A stretch of DNA of 64,000 bases from DAOTXN01 sp034435435 (lineage in GTDB: Bacteria; Chloroflexota; Anaerolineae; S140-20), in assembly GCA_034435435.1 (NCBI GenBank), contig DAOTXN010000161.1, forward strand, positions 30,915 to 94,914, in the 5' to 3' direction. Shown piece by piece: positions 42,184 through 51,175 of the stretch. The translations under genes were made by a program, and so were the position numbers. The number at the start of each line of letters is the position of its first letter. The stretch's first letter is position 1. The notes below the pieces were generated by a model. That model did no database searches. It worked only from the letters and a program-made list of their open reading frames with translations, and had not been told where the DNA came from.

Positions 42184-43155
42184 TCAACTGGCAAAGACGT
42201 GTTCCAACGCCGCCTCGGCGGGTGGATAGGGGGCCTTTTCGGCGTATTCGGTGGCGTCGTTCACCGCTTCGGTCGCTTTGCGCCGCATGGCGCGCTCTTG
42301 TTCGTCGTCCAATAGACCATCGTTTCGCAGCCGGTCGCGGAAGGTGATCAGCGCATCGCGCTGCTTCCACTCTTCTACCTCTTCGCGGCTGCGATACGTG
42401 CGGTCGTCGTCGTCGGACGAGTGGGGCACGATCCGATACATCTTGGCTTCGACCAGCGTGGGGCCGTCGCCGCGCCTGGCCCGCTCGGCGGCCTCTTTGA
42501 TGGCCTCGTAAACAGCCAGGGGGTTGTTCCCATCCACTGTCTTGCCGGGCATGCCATAACCCGCCGCCCGGTCGGCCACGTTCTCGACCGCCATTTGTTT
42601 GGTCTGGTGCACCGAGATGGCGTATTGGTTGTTCTGACACAGGAAAATGACGGGCGCTTGGTGAATACCGGCAAAATTTAAGCCTTCGTGAAAATCGCCC
42701 TTGCTGGAGCCGCCCTCGCCGAAACACACCAGGGTGACGGCGTCCTCGCCGCGCATCTTGCTGGCCAGGGCAATCCCCACGGCCTGCGGAATTTGGGTCG
42801 AAACCGGACTGGAACCGCTGATCACCCGCAACCGGCGCGAGCTATAGTGGGCCGGCATCTGGCGCGCGCCGCTGTTCGGCTCGCCCTGCTTGGCAAAGTT
42901 GGAGAGCATCACCTCGCGGGGCGTCACGCCCCAGGCCAGCGCCAGCGCCAGGTCGCGGTAATAAGGGTGCAAAAAGTCTTTGCTGCGATCCAGCGCAAAC
43001 GCCGCGCCGACTTGTGTGCCTTCTTGTCCCATTCCAGAGATATGAAAGGCAACCTTGCCCTGGCGCTGCAGCACCCACAGGCGCTCGTCGAGAGTGCGAG
43101 CCAATAACATGTAATCATACATTTCCAAAAGTGTCTGGTTATCCAATGCCGGCAT
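42184..43155 (-). CDS. 2-Oxoacid dehydrogenase E1 alpha subunit (branched-chain type)
   Basis: A 323-residue ThDP enzyme. CFGEGGSSKGDFHEGLNFA is the ThDP-binding motif. HSSDDDDRTYR corresponds to the phosphorylation-loop region and is typical of branched-chain E1alpha. ATG 43155 follows GGAGGAG; the longer ORF would start inside the promoter. It decarboxylates branched-chain 2-oxoacids and passes the acyl group to E2. Confidence 0.88.
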   Translation of the reverse strand: MPALDNQTLLEMYDYMLLARTLDERLWVLQRQGKVAFHISGMGQEGTQVGAAFALDRSKDFLHPYYRDLALALAWGVTPREVMLSNFAKQGEPNSGARQMPAHYSSRRLRVISGSSPVSTQIPQAVGIALASKMRGEDAVTLVCFGEGGSSKGDFHEGLNFAGIHQAPVIFLCQNNQYAISVHQTKQMAVENVADRAAGYGMPGKTVDGNNPLAVYEAIKEAAERARRGDGPTLVEAKMYRIVPHSSDDDDRTYRSREEVEEWKQRDALITFRDRLRNDGLLDDEQERAMRRKATEAVNDATEYAEKAPYPPAEAALEHVFAS

Positions 43156-43213
43156 GTCTCCTCCCAGGCGTGAAACGTGAAACGGGATGCGTAGATTTGG
43201 GATGTATGAAAAA

Positions 43214-43242
43214 ATTATACTGATCGGCTCTGGTTTCGTCAA
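43214..43242 (-). promoter_or_regulatory. Promoter of the E1alpha-E1beta-E2 operon
   Basis: TTGACG (43237-43242), 17 bp, TATAAT (43214-43219), about 60 bp before the E1alpha ATG. Confidence 0.8.
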
Positions 43243-43294
43243 ATGCTACGCGAGAAACAAAACGCCAATTTGCGATTGATCGCTGGCGGTCGTC

Positions 43295-43322
43295 TTGACT
43301 TGTGCTCGAAAAGCCGTATCAT
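43295..43322 (+). promoter_or_regulatory. Promoter of the methylase-MazG gene
   Basis: TTGACT (43295-43300), 16 bp, TATCAT (43317-43322). ACCTTCC-G-GGAAGGT, a near palindrome, follows immediately (43323-43337) and may be an operator. Confidence 0.6.
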
Positions 43323-43353
43323 ACCTTCCGGGAAGGTCATTGGAGGAAAGGAC

Positions 43354-44802
43354 ATGTCTATCACCATCGTCGGTTTGGGGCCAGGCGACCCGGCGCACCT
43401 CACCCGCGAGGCGTGGGCAGTTTTGGAAGCGGCGGAGGTAGTCTATCTGCGCACGCGCAAACACCCAACGGTCGCAGCTTTACGCCCAACCCTTACTGTG
43501 CACAGTTTTGATCATCTGTATGAGCAGGCCCGGAATTTCGAGGAGGTTTATACGACCATCGCCGCCGAGGTGCTGCGGCTGGGTCGGCGACCCGGCGGCG
43601 TGGTGTACGCCGTGCCAGGGCATCCACTGGTGGGCGAGGCGACGGTGGGGCGGGTGCTCGACGCAGCCCGTGAGGCGGATCTGGCAGTGCGCGTCGTCGC
43701 GGGTCTGAGTTTTGTGGAGCCGGTGCTGACGGCGCTGGGCATAGACGCGCTGGCCGGGCTACAAATCGTAGATGCGATGGAGTTGGCGGCGCTGCACCAC
43801 CCGCCGCTCAACCCCGATGCGCCTGCGCTGGTGGCCCAGCTCTATAGCCCGGCGCTGGCCGCCGACCTCAAGCTGACGCTGATGAACCAATACCCGCCCG
43901 AACATCCGGTCACGCTGGTTCACAGCGCCGGCACGCCCGATGAGCGCACGCTGACCGTCCCGCTGTACGAGCTGGATCGTCAGCTTGACGTGGCTCACCT
44001 GACCACGCTGTACGCGCCGCCGCTGCCCCAACCCGGCAGTCTGGAAGGTTTTCAAGAGACCATCGCCCGGCTGCGCGCGCCCGACGGTTGCCCGTGGGAT
44101 CAGGAGCAGACCCACCAGTCGCTGCGCTCGAATCTGTTGGAAGAGACTTACGAGGTGTTGGCGGCGCTGGACAGGGACGACGTGGGCGCGCTGCGCGAAG
44201 AGCTGGGCGATTTGCTGCTGCAGATCGTGCTCCACGCACAGATCGCCGTCGAGGCGGGCGAGTTTAGTCTGGCGGACGTGATCGCGGCCATTGACGCCAA
44301 GATCAAACGCCGCCACCCGCACGTGTGGGGCGAGCTGGCCGTGTCGGGCGCGGAACAAGTGATTCGCAACTGGGAGCTGCTCAAGGCGCAGGAGCGGGAG
44401 GAGAATCATAAGGCCGGGTCGCTGCTCGACGGCGTGCCCAAGGCGCTGCCGGCGTTGGCCCAGGCCGACGCCTACGGTCGGCGCGCCGCGCGGGTGGGGT
44501 TCGACTGGCCCGACGCCAGCGGCGTGGTAGCCAAAATCCACGAAGAGATCGCCGAGTTGCAGGCCGCTGCCGACGCCGAGACGCAGGTCGCCGAGTTGGG
44601 CGATCTGCTCTTTGCCGTGGTCAATTGGGCGCGCTGGCTGGACGTAGACCCCGAAGCCGCTCTGCGTGAGGCCAATGCGCGTTTTGCCCGTCGTTTTGCG
44701 TATATCGAGACTGAGGTCCGGCGACGAGGGCTGGATTTGACGCAAATGAATATGGATGCGCTGGAAGCGTTGTGGCAGGAGGCCAAACGCAAATTGTCAT
44801 AA
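43354..44802 (+). CDS. mazG: Tetrapyrrole-methylase-like / MazG pyrophosphohydrolase fusion
   Basis: A 482-residue two-domain protein of the YabN type. Residues ~1-215 are methylase-like (ITIVGLGPGDPAHLT, VYAVPGHPLVGE). Residues ~225-482 are MazG, with CPWDQEQTHQSLRSNLLEE and EELGDLLLQIVLHA giving the metal-binding ExxE and ExxD residues. MazG hydrolyses nucleoside triphosphates to monophosphates. ATG 43354 follows TGGAGGAAAGG. Confidence 0.88.
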   Translation: MSITIVGLGPGDPAHLTREAWAVLEAAEVVYLRTRKHPTVAALRPTLTVHSFDHLYEQARNFEEVYTTIAAEVLRLGRRPGGVVYAVPGHPLVGEATVGRVLDAAREADLAVRVVAGLSFVEPVLTALGIDALAGLQIVDAMELAALHHPPLNPDAPALVAQLYSPALAADLKLTLMNQYPPEHPVTLVHSAGTPDERTLTVPLYELDRQLDVAHLTTLYAPPLPQPGSLEGFQETIARLRAPDGCPWDQEQTHQSLRSNLLEETYEVLAALDRDDVGALREELGDLLLQIVLHAQIAVEAGEFSLADVIAAIDAKIKRRHPHVWGELAVSGAEQVIRNWELLKAQEREENHKAGSLLDGVPKALPALAQADAYGRRAARVGFDWPDASGVVAKIHEEIAELQAAADAETQVAELGDLLFAVVNWARWLDVDPEAALREANARFARRFAYIETEVRRRGLDLTQMNMDALEALWQEAKRKLS

Positions 44803-44822
44803 GTCGGGCTGTATGCTATAAT
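44794..44822 (+). promoter_or_regulatory. Promoter of the SH3-like membrane protein gene
   Basis: TTGTCA (44794-44799), 17 bp, TATAAT (44817-44822). It overlaps the end of the mazG gene. Confidence 0.78.
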
Positions 44823-44903
44823 GACGAAAGACGGAAGACGAAGGACGAAATGGGATTCGTCACTTTTGTTCGTCCTTCGTCGTTTGTTCTTCGTCCTCCG
44901 TTG
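44823..44903. repeat. GACGAA-type inverted repeat
   Basis: GAAGACGAAGGACGAA on the left and TTCGTCCTTCGTC on the right are complementary. It forms most of the leader of the next gene. Related GACGAA runs occur in the AhbD/HemQ junction (3372-3396) and in the DppC-type permease start. Confidence 0.75.
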
Positions 44904-44923
44904 GGAAAGGAAAGCGAGCAAGG

Positions 44924-45607
44924 ATGCTAGAGACCATCGGTAAGCTCCTCGGCGGCATCGCCATCTATATCACGGCGCTGCTGGGCTTGATTGCCTTGTT
45001 CTTTTTATGGGTGGCTTTTCGAGAATGGCGGGCTGGGTCGCGGGCGGTGTTTGGCGTCGAACGGGACATCGCAGCCAGCGAGATGGTGGGCGCGCTGGCG
45101 CGCGCCGGAGGAGTGGCGGTCATTGCCCTGCTTGTTTTTGGCCTGGGCGCGCTGGGGCGGCAGGCCGAGTCGGAAGAGGGCCAGACGGCGCAGGCGACCC
45201 GCCGGCCCCAGGGAACGCCGGCGGTGGCCCCGGCGGCGACTTTTACACCGGGCGGGGTCGAGCCAGGGCCGACCTTGCTCCCCACCGACACTCTGCCGCC
45301 GGAATTAACCGACGTCCCGCCGCTGCCTCCCGCACAAACCGATACGCCGCCAGTCCAGCCGACCCCGCAGACGGCAGTGATCGTTGCTTTCGGCGGGGTG
45401 TGGCTGCGCGACGCGCCCAATGGCGGCACCATTGTCGTCGTGCCGCAAGACTCGGTCGTCGAATTGCTGGCCGAGGAGCGCCAGTTTTCTGGTAACTTTG
45501 AGTGGCAAAAGGTGCGCATCCTCAGCGCGCCGTTGGGCAGCGAAGCGCAGGCCGGTCAGGAAGGTTGGGTGGCCTTTTCGCCGGAATTTCTGCAGGTAAG
45601 CCCATAA
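44924..45607 (+). CDS. Membrane-anchored protein with SH3-like domain
   Basis: A 227-residue protein with two membrane helices (residues ~10-30 and ~62-80), a Pro/Thr-rich linker (~85-150) and a C-terminal SH3-like domain (GGVWLRDAPNGGTIVVV, then GQEGWVAFSPEFL). The extracytoplasmic domain may bind cell-surface polymers. ATG 44924 is preceded by AAAGGAAAG. Confidence 0.72.
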   Translation: MLETIGKLLGGIAIYITALLGLIALFFLWVAFREWRAGSRAVFGVERDIAASEMVGALARAGGVAVIALLVFGLGALGRQAESEEGQTAQATRRPQGTPAVAPAATFTPGGVEPGPTLLPTDTLPPELTDVPPLPPAQTDTPPVQPTPQTAVIVAFGGVWLRDAPNGGTIVVVPQDSVVELLAEERQFSGNFEWQKVRILSAPLGSEAQAGQEGWVAFSPEFLQVSP

Positions 45608-45617
45608 CAACACAGAA

Positions 45618-45650
45618 TCCCGGTTTTTCAGGAAGCCGGGACTCTTTTAT
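45618..45650 (+). terminator. Terminator between convergent genes
   Basis: TCCCGG...CCGGGA forms a stem, followed by CTCTTTTATT. It separates the SH3-like gene from the RNase H gene. Confidence 0.7.
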
Positions 45651-46537
45651 TCCGCACTACGGGCGGCCTGGGCAGCGAGCTGGGCCGCCTGTTCGCTTTC
45701 TGGGGGGCGGTCGGCGGCAGACAGCACATGCCATTCGATCTGGTACAGCTTGGCCGCCTCTTGCAGGGCCAGCCAGCGCTCTTTGTGGCGCACGGGCTGG
45801 CCTTCTTTGGTTTTCCAGCCTCGGGCTTGCCAGCCCGCCACCCAACGGGTGATGCCCTGGTGCACGTACTGAGAGACGGTGAACACCTGCACGCGAGCGC
45901 GCGACTCGAGCGCATCGAGCGTCTTTAATCCTTCGAGGACGGCTTGCAGCTCCATTTCGTTGGCCGTCGTTTCGGCCACGGTCCCGCTGCGGCTGCTGAG
46001 CTGGTCGCCCCGGCGCACGACCACGGCCCAGCCGCCCATCCCCGGCGCGCCCAGGCACGAGGCGCGGGGGTAAATTTGCACGGCCTGCGGGTCGGCGGCG
46101 ACGGCTATGCGGGGGATGGCCGCCCGCGCCAGCGCGTCCACGCGCTCGTTGAGCGGGTCGCCGGCGTGCCCGCGCACCCAGCGCCACTCGACCTCGTGGC
46201 GCTCGACCTCCGTCGCCAACGCCTGCCACAAATCTATGTTGGACAGTTCACCACCTTTACGCCGCCAGCCGCGCGCCTGCCAGTCGGGCAGCCATTCGGT
46301 GATGCCCTGGCGCAGGTATTCCGAGTCGGTGTGCAGGATCACCTGGCAGGGGCGCTTGAGCGCCTGCAGGGCTTGCAGGGCGGCGGTCAGCTCCATGCGA
46401 TTGTTGGTCGTGGTCGGGTCGCTGCCGCTCAATGCCTTTTCGTGCCGACCGAAGCGCAAAATGGCCGCCCAGCCGCCGGGGCCGGGGTTGGGGTCGCACG
46501 CGCCGTCGGTGTAGATGGCGACGGTATCCTCGGTCAT
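45647..46537 (-). CDS. rnhA: Tandem RNase HI, second domain degenerate
   Basis: A 296-residue protein with two RNase HI domains. The first has all four acidic catalytic residues: YTDGACDPNPGPGGW, NRMELTAA, HTDSEYLRQG and ERVDALAR. The second (~residues 150-275) keeps NEMELQAVLEG but has YPRASC in place of the first Asp motif and TVSQYVHQG in place of TDSxY, so it is probably inactive. RNase HI removes RNA from RNA-DNA hybrids; the second copy may bind substrate. ATG 46537 is the first start giving the conserved domain. Confidence 0.87.
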   Translation of the reverse strand: MTEDTVAIYTDGACDPNPGPGGWAAILRFGRHEKALSGSDPTTTNNRMELTAALQALQALKRPCQVILHTDSEYLRQGITEWLPDWQARGWRRKGGELSNIDLWQALATEVERHEVEWRWVRGHAGDPLNERVDALARAAIPRIAVAADPQAVQIYPRASCLGAPGMGGWAVVVRRGDQLSSRSGTVAETTANEMELQAVLEGLKTLDALESRARVQVFTVSQYVHQGITRWVAGWQARGWKTKEGQPVRHKERWLALQEAAKLYQIEWHVLSAADRPPESEQAAQLAAQAARSAE

Positions 46538-46553
46538 AAAATCATGATCTCTC

Positions 46554-48290
46554 CTATTGCCCCAGCATGGCATTGGCCGTCGCAATGGCCGCGATGAGCC
46601 GCGACACGCTGTCCAACACGCCGGTGCGCGCAACGGTGTAATTGAGCCGAATGAGTGATCCGCCTCCGGCCTGACACAAGGAATAGACGGGTTCATTGGT
46701 TGCGAGCACGTTATCCGCGGCCCAGACATATTCATTGTACACGCCTTGCCACTCGCCGGGGATCGAGTGATAGGTCGGGATTTCAATCGCCTGACGGTAG
46801 TAACTTTCGAACTCTGGGCAACTGCCATACTCGCCGTTGTACACCCGGTCCAGCAGCCCGCCCATTTGCTCCAGCACCCATTGCAGGTGCACCATGCTGT
46901 CGCGCAGCGCAACGCCGTCAAAGGGAACCGGCGCCGGGCGAACCGGTGCGCTGGGTGGCGGCGGCGGCGTGGGTGTCGGCACGGCGGAAACCGGTGATAA
47001 TCCAACGGAGACGTCATCCCATAGTACTTCGCTATGCAGGGGCCCGCTATGTATGACGAACGTTAATATGATGGTGATAGCGTCGCTCCGCGCTACCGCA
47101 TCCACAGTAAAATAGTGCCACGTATCGAGCGGATTGGCGCTGGCAGAACAAATAGACGCCTCTGGTCTGAAAGTGCGATTCCCGGTGGGATCAATGCAGA
47201 CATACATCTCGATGTCGCCGGGGTCTTTTGACACGGAGCGATCTTCTTCAGAGCTAGACCACGACCGTCCCCAGACTCCGAGGCGATAATTAACGCCTGG
47301 CGTTGTGTTGTGCACGAGTTGATAAACGAAATATGCCGCTGCCTTGTCACCAGAACGAATGAATTGGGGATATTGCGAGCTGGAATAAATAAAGGGCGCG
47401 CTCTCGAGACTGGATTTCCAACCCGTTGTTCCTTCCTCAAACCCAGGATTTACTACCAGGTTAACACCCGTCGGCGGCGCGGCGGGCGGCGGGGCAGGCG
47501 GGGCCGGCGGAAGCGTGGCGGTGGGTGTGGGGGGAATGGGCGTCGGCGTGGGTGTGGGCGGCGCGACCATGGCCACGGCGCGGTTCAGGTCGCCTTCGAC
47601 CTTAACCGCGTCGGCGGTCAGCCAGCCCGTATCGCCTGCGCCGGTCTCGACCACCAGCCAAGCGCCGTCCGCGCTTTGCCCCACGATGGTCAGGACGTCG
47701 CCTTGTTTCACCTCCGCCACCCATCCATAGACCGAACCGGGGCCTGTGCGCAGCGCGACGCCGTCTGCCGTGACGTGCGCAAACACCCCCGGCGTCAGGC
47801 TCACCGTCCAGTCGTTCTCGCCCAACTCGACGATGATGTCGGTGGCGGCTTGATGGTATCCGCTGGCGGCCACGGTCAATTGATAGGCCCAGTTCGAGCG
47901 TCTCACGCCGGCAAAGACGGCCCGACCATGCGCGTCGGTGTTTTGATCCGCGTCGAATCCCACCCGCGTTTTAGATAGGCGCACGGCGGCGCCCTCGATG
48001 GGTTGGCCCGTCTCTTTATCCACAACCAGGATAGAAACGACCGGCTGGGGAGTCGCTGTCGGGGTCGAGGTGGCAGTCGGTGCGGGTGTGTGAGTGGCTG
48101 TGAGGGTCGGTCGGGGAGTGTCAGTGGGCGTTGGTGTGGGGGTGTGGGTTGGCTCAGGCGCCAGAGTGGCCGCGCGTGTGGGCGACGATGCGATGGTGGG
48201 GGAAGCAGGGGTTTTGGCTTGACTACAGCTCGTCAGCAACAAAATCACAAGACAGACGGTCAATAGCGCCAAAGCAGTCCTTCGGTTCAT
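46554..48290 (-). CDS. Large secreted lipoprotein with carboxypeptidase-regulatory-like and SH3 domains
   Basis: A 578-residue lipoprotein (lipobox LTSC, residues ~19-22). A Thr/Pro linker (~35-85) is followed by a carboxypeptidase-regulatory-like domain (VDKETGQPIEGAAVRLSKTR), an SH3b domain (GVALRTGPGSVYGWVAEVKQGD), another Pro-rich linker, a carbohydrate-binding-like beta domain (VNPGFEEGTTGW) and a helical C-terminus. Binding to surface or extracellular polymers is inferred. Its gene ends 16 bp before rnhA. Confidence 0.72.
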   Translation of the reverse strand: MNRRTALALLTVCLVILLLTSCSQAKTPASPTIASSPTRAATLAPEPTHTPTPTPTDTPRPTLTATHTPAPTATSTPTATPQPVVSILVVDKETGQPIEGAAVRLSKTRVGFDADQNTDAHGRAVFAGVRRSNWAYQLTVAASGYHQAATDIIVELGENDWTVSLTPGVFAHVTADGVALRTGPGSVYGWVAEVKQGDVLTIVGQSADGAWLVVETGAGDTGWLTADAVKVEGDLNRAVAMVAPPTPTPTPIPPTPTATLPPAPPAPPPAAPPTGVNLVVNPGFEEGTTGWKSSLESAPFIYSSSQYPQFIRSGDKAAAYFVYQLVHNTTPGVNYRLGVWGRSWSSSEEDRSVSKDPGDIEMYVCIDPTGNRTFRPEASICSASANPLDTWHYFTVDAVARSDAITIILTFVIHSGPLHSEVLWDDVSVGLSPVSAVPTPTPPPPPSAPVRPAPVPFDGVALRDSMVHLQWVLEQMGGLLDRVYNGEYGSCPEFESYYRQAIEIPTYHSIPGEWQGVYNEYVWAADNVLATNEPVYSLCQAGGGSLIRLNYTVARTGVLDSVSRLIAAIATANAMLGQ

Positions 48291-48362
48291 GGTGTCCTCC
48301 AGTGTTGCGGTCTAGGAAGAAAAACCCGAGGCGTGAATGGTCCTTGTGTGACAGCGTCGCCT

Positions 48363-48392
48363 AATATAGCATGAACTGCCCTCACTTGTCAA
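48363..48392 (-). promoter_or_regulatory. Promoter of the large lipoprotein gene
   Basis: TTGACA (48387-48392), 18 bp, TATATT (48363-48368) on the minus strand. Confidence 0.72.
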
Positions 48393-48587
48393 TGATGTTT
48401 ATAGATGAATCGTAGATATTTTTGGATTTGGCATGAACTTTTGCCTCCGTGATCCTCGAACGGCCGCGACGAGCCATCAGCTTAGCCCAGGCCGCTTATA
48501 AGAACAAATGCTCTAGTATTTCCGATATGCGCCGATGGCTAAAGCCGCTGGCTCCGACAAATAGGCGCGTTCAAGGCGCACAGAGCG

Positions 48588-48622
48588 GCGCCAGCCACTT
48601 TTTTTTGACTAATGGCTGGCGC
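48588..48622. repeat. Ten-base-pair hairpin in the 48.3-48.7 kb gap
   Basis: GCGCCAGCCA (48588-48597) is exactly complementary to TGGCTGGCGC (48613-48622), with a T-rich loop. It lies upstream of the TPR-gene promoter. The rest of the 423 bp gap holds only the two divergent promoters. Confidence 0.6.
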
Positions 48623-48638
48623 TTGGCTTGTAAAGCGG

Positions 48639-48668
48639 TTGTCATGACGGAAAAGGCCATAGTATAAT
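48639..48668 (+). promoter_or_regulatory. Promoter of the TPR/DUF2726-like gene
   Basis: TTGTCA (48639-48644), 18 bp, TATAAT (48663-48668), 45 bp before the ATG. Confidence 0.75.
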
Positions 48669-48713
48669 TGGCTCAGGGGAAACACTAGAAGTTTTTCACG
48701 ACGAGGAGAAAAA

Positions 48714-51125
48714 ATGACGACCAACGGGGGGGCCAAGTTAGATGCGTTGACTCCGCAGCAGCTTTTCGATCAGGGCGATTACCACGGCGCGGTAGACCTG
48801 CTCCTGAAACGGGTGGATGTCGAGCCGACGGACGCCGACCGCAGGTTGCTGGCCGAAAGCCTGCTCAAACTGGACGATCCACGCGAGATCACCGAGGCGC
48901 TGTATTATGCCCAGGCGATAGAAGAAAAAGACGCGGTTGATTACGTGTTGATCGGGTGGTGCTGCATCCAGCTCGAAGACTGGGACAATGCCAGCTTTGC
49001 GCTGGAGCAGGCCCAAGAACTCGGCGAATCGGCCTGGACCTATTATCTGCTGGCGGTGGTTTACGCGGAAGGCAGGCCCCGCAGCGAGATCGACCCGGAA
49101 ACGCTGGACTTGATCGAGCTGCATTTGAGAAAAGCCATCGCGTTTCCCAATTGCGGTCTGGAAGCGTTTCTGTGGCTAGAGAAACTGCAGGGGACTGCGC
49201 CAGAGGGGGTCCGGGAGCGCATTGACATCCTACAAACAGCCCTGCAGGCGCACCCCGATTCAGCAACCGTTCGCCAGCGTTTGGCCCAAAGCTTTATCGA
49301 AGAGCTGCACGAGCCGGAGCAAGGGTTACGCTGGCTCGAACCCTTGCTGGTTGCGGAGGACGGCGGCGGCTACACAAATTGGCTGGCTTGCACGGCGTGG
49401 AGTTCAAAAGGCGATAATGAAAAAGCCCTAGAATATTTACACAGAATCCCTGCCGGCGAAGGGAATCTATGGCGCGTCTTGATCGAGAGTATATTTTTGA
49501 ACAGGCTTGGAAGGCATCGAGAGGCGGCGACGATCCTGGAGCAGGCGGCCACTTTCGAGTCTCAGGTTTTCGCCATCCGCGCGCTGGCGCGTCTGGGGCT
49601 GGCGCGGGCGCACCTCGGCGCCGGGCAGCAAGACGAGGCGGCCCAGGACGTGGCGCAACTGGCGGCGCTGTGTGAAGAGCGGGCGTCGGACGTGCTGTGT
49701 GAGGCCAGGGGGAACGGCTGGGGGAGTTGGCGCATTTCGACCCAGTTGGACGGAGTGTGGGTGGAGTTCAAGGGAGCCGATTTTGTCTTTGAAACCTGCG
49801 AGCTTTTGATGAGCGAAATGGCAGAGGTCCTGAGCCAAGCCGGTAAGGGGTGGTTGTCCTACATCCAATTCTGTGTCAGGCGCGCTGCCGGCGTCCAGGA
49901 TATTGCACCATTGTTACGAGCGGTGGAATACGTCGATCATCCGGCCTTCAATCGAGACTTGATTACTTATTACCTCGTGGAAGCCAAAGATGTAGTGTCG
50001 GCGGTGAGACAACATCTGGCAAGCGCACTGCGCGCGTATTCCGCGCAGAATCCAGAAACAGGCTTCGATCCGGCGTTGGCCGCGTTCCGATACGACGACG
50101 TTGAGGGACAGGCTCGACCCGTAACAGCTCTTGACGAGAAAGAGCGGGCCAAAATTCACCACATAGGGATGGCGTCCTTGTGCAAATGTTCGGACGCCGG
50201 GGCCGTTCGAGAGGTTTTTATCCCCTTTTACCGCTCTTTTTGGCGCGAGCTGTTGGTCGAGGGCGCGATGTATAAGGAGCTGGAGCAGGCGGCCGACGCA
50301 ATCCTGGCGGCGGCGCCTGAGGCCCGCGACGAGATGTTCGATTACGCTTTCAGCCTGCACAAACAGGGACGGCTGGAGCACGCAGAAAAAGCCTACCGCG
50401 AGTTGTTGGCCGCCGACCCCGAGCACGTGCCGACGCTGCACAACCTGGCATTAACGCTGAGGGACCAGGGAGCGCTGGATGAAGCCCTGGCGCTTTCCAA
50501 CCAGGCGGCAGGTCTGGCGCCTGAGGACGAGCTCGTGACGACGTTGAACCAGGCCTTGCGTGAGAAACACAAGGAAAGGCAAGCGCCGATGGTGGTCGAG
50601 TCTGTGGAGCGACGCGAGCCGGGTGAGCCAGTCGAGATCGAGGAATCCGGCGATGGAGACGATCAAACACCCGCCAGGGAGGTATCCAAAGCGAATGGCG
50701 TGGTGAAACCGATTTTCAACTCAAACCGGGAAAAGAGATTCTACGACGTGTTAATCGGCGCATTTCCCAATTATCTGGTTTTCCCCAATATGGCGTGTAG
50801 CGCCATCTTTGACTATGAACGCATGAAAGAACTGCTGGCCGACGCGGACCAGTTCCGTCATTTTCTGATGGCCATCGTGGATTTTTGCGTGGTGTCCACG
50901 ATAGACTATGCGCCGGTGGTGGCGTTCGAGATAGATAGCGACTATCATGACAGCCCGGAACGCATCGAAAAGGATAGCATAAAGGACCAAATTTTCCAAT
51001 TGGGCGGTGTGCCATTGATCCGATGGCGGCCCAAAGGCAAGCAAGAGGATACAGACATCAAGCGTGACATCATCAGCGCGGTCCAGCAGGCGCAGATTGG
51101 TTTCGAGGTGAACGGAGGTGTATGA
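48714..51125 (+). CDS. TPR protein with C-terminal DUF2726-like (PD-(D/E)XK) domain
   Basis: An 803-residue protein. Several TPR-like helical repeats occupy the N-terminal part and residues ~540-620 (AEKAYRELLAADPEHVPTLH). The last ~125 residues read KRFYDVLIGAF, FDYERMKELL, VAFEIDSDYHD and GGVPLIRWRP, which fit DUF2726, a restriction-endonuclease-like fold; E-x-D-S-x-Y-H would be the core. It starts at ATG 48714 behind GAGGAG. TPR proteins with such nuclease domains could act in nucleic-acid surveillance or signalling; the role is unknown. Confidence 0.72.
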   Translation: MTTNGGAKLDALTPQQLFDQGDYHGAVDLLLKRVDVEPTDADRRLLAESLLKLDDPREITEALYYAQAIEEKDAVDYVLIGWCCIQLEDWDNASFALEQAQELGESAWTYYLLAVVYAEGRPRSEIDPETLDLIELHLRKAIAFPNCGLEAFLWLEKLQGTAPEGVRERIDILQTALQAHPDSATVRQRLAQSFIEELHEPEQGLRWLEPLLVAEDGGGYTNWLACTAWSSKGDNEKALEYLHRIPAGEGNLWRVLIESIFLNRLGRHREAATILEQAATFESQVFAIRALARLGLARAHLGAGQQDEAAQDVAQLAALCEERASDVLCEARGNGWGSWRISTQLDGVWVEFKGADFVFETCELLMSEMAEVLSQAGKGWLSYIQFCVRRAAGVQDIAPLLRAVEYVDHPAFNRDLITYYLVEAKDVVSAVRQHLASALRAYSAQNPETGFDPALAAFRYDDVEGQARPVTALDEKERAKIHHIGMASLCKCSDAGAVREVFIPFYRSFWRELLVEGAMYKELEQAADAILAAAPEARDEMFDYAFSLHKQGRLEHAEKAYRELLAADPEHVPTLHNLALTLRDQGALDEALALSNQAAGLAPEDELVTTLNQALREKHKERQAPMVVESVERREPGEPVEIEESGDGDDQTPAREVSKANGVVKPIFNSNREKRFYDVLIGAFPNYLVFPNMACSAIFDYERMKELLADADQFRHFLMAIVDFCVVSTIDYAPVVAFEIDSDYHDSPERIEKDSIKDQIFQLGGVPLIRWRPKGKQEDTDIKRDIISAVQQAQIGFEVNGGV

Positions 51126-51133
51126 GCAAAGTT

Positions 51134-51175
51134 GGCGGCGCTGAGGGCAGATGTGTGAGACAAGTCAGCGCCGCC
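51134..51175. terminator. Hairpin between convergent genes
   Basis: GGCGGCGCTGA (51134-51144) is exactly complementary to TCAGCGCCGCC (51165-51175). No strong U-tract follows, so terminator function is likely but not certain. Confidence 0.5.

Noticed and set aside
48040..48180. Tandem-like GTGGGTGT/TGTGGGTG sequence resembling a repeat array
   Set aside because: It is the coding sequence of a Thr/Pro linker, not a CRISPR or satellite array; spacing is irregular.
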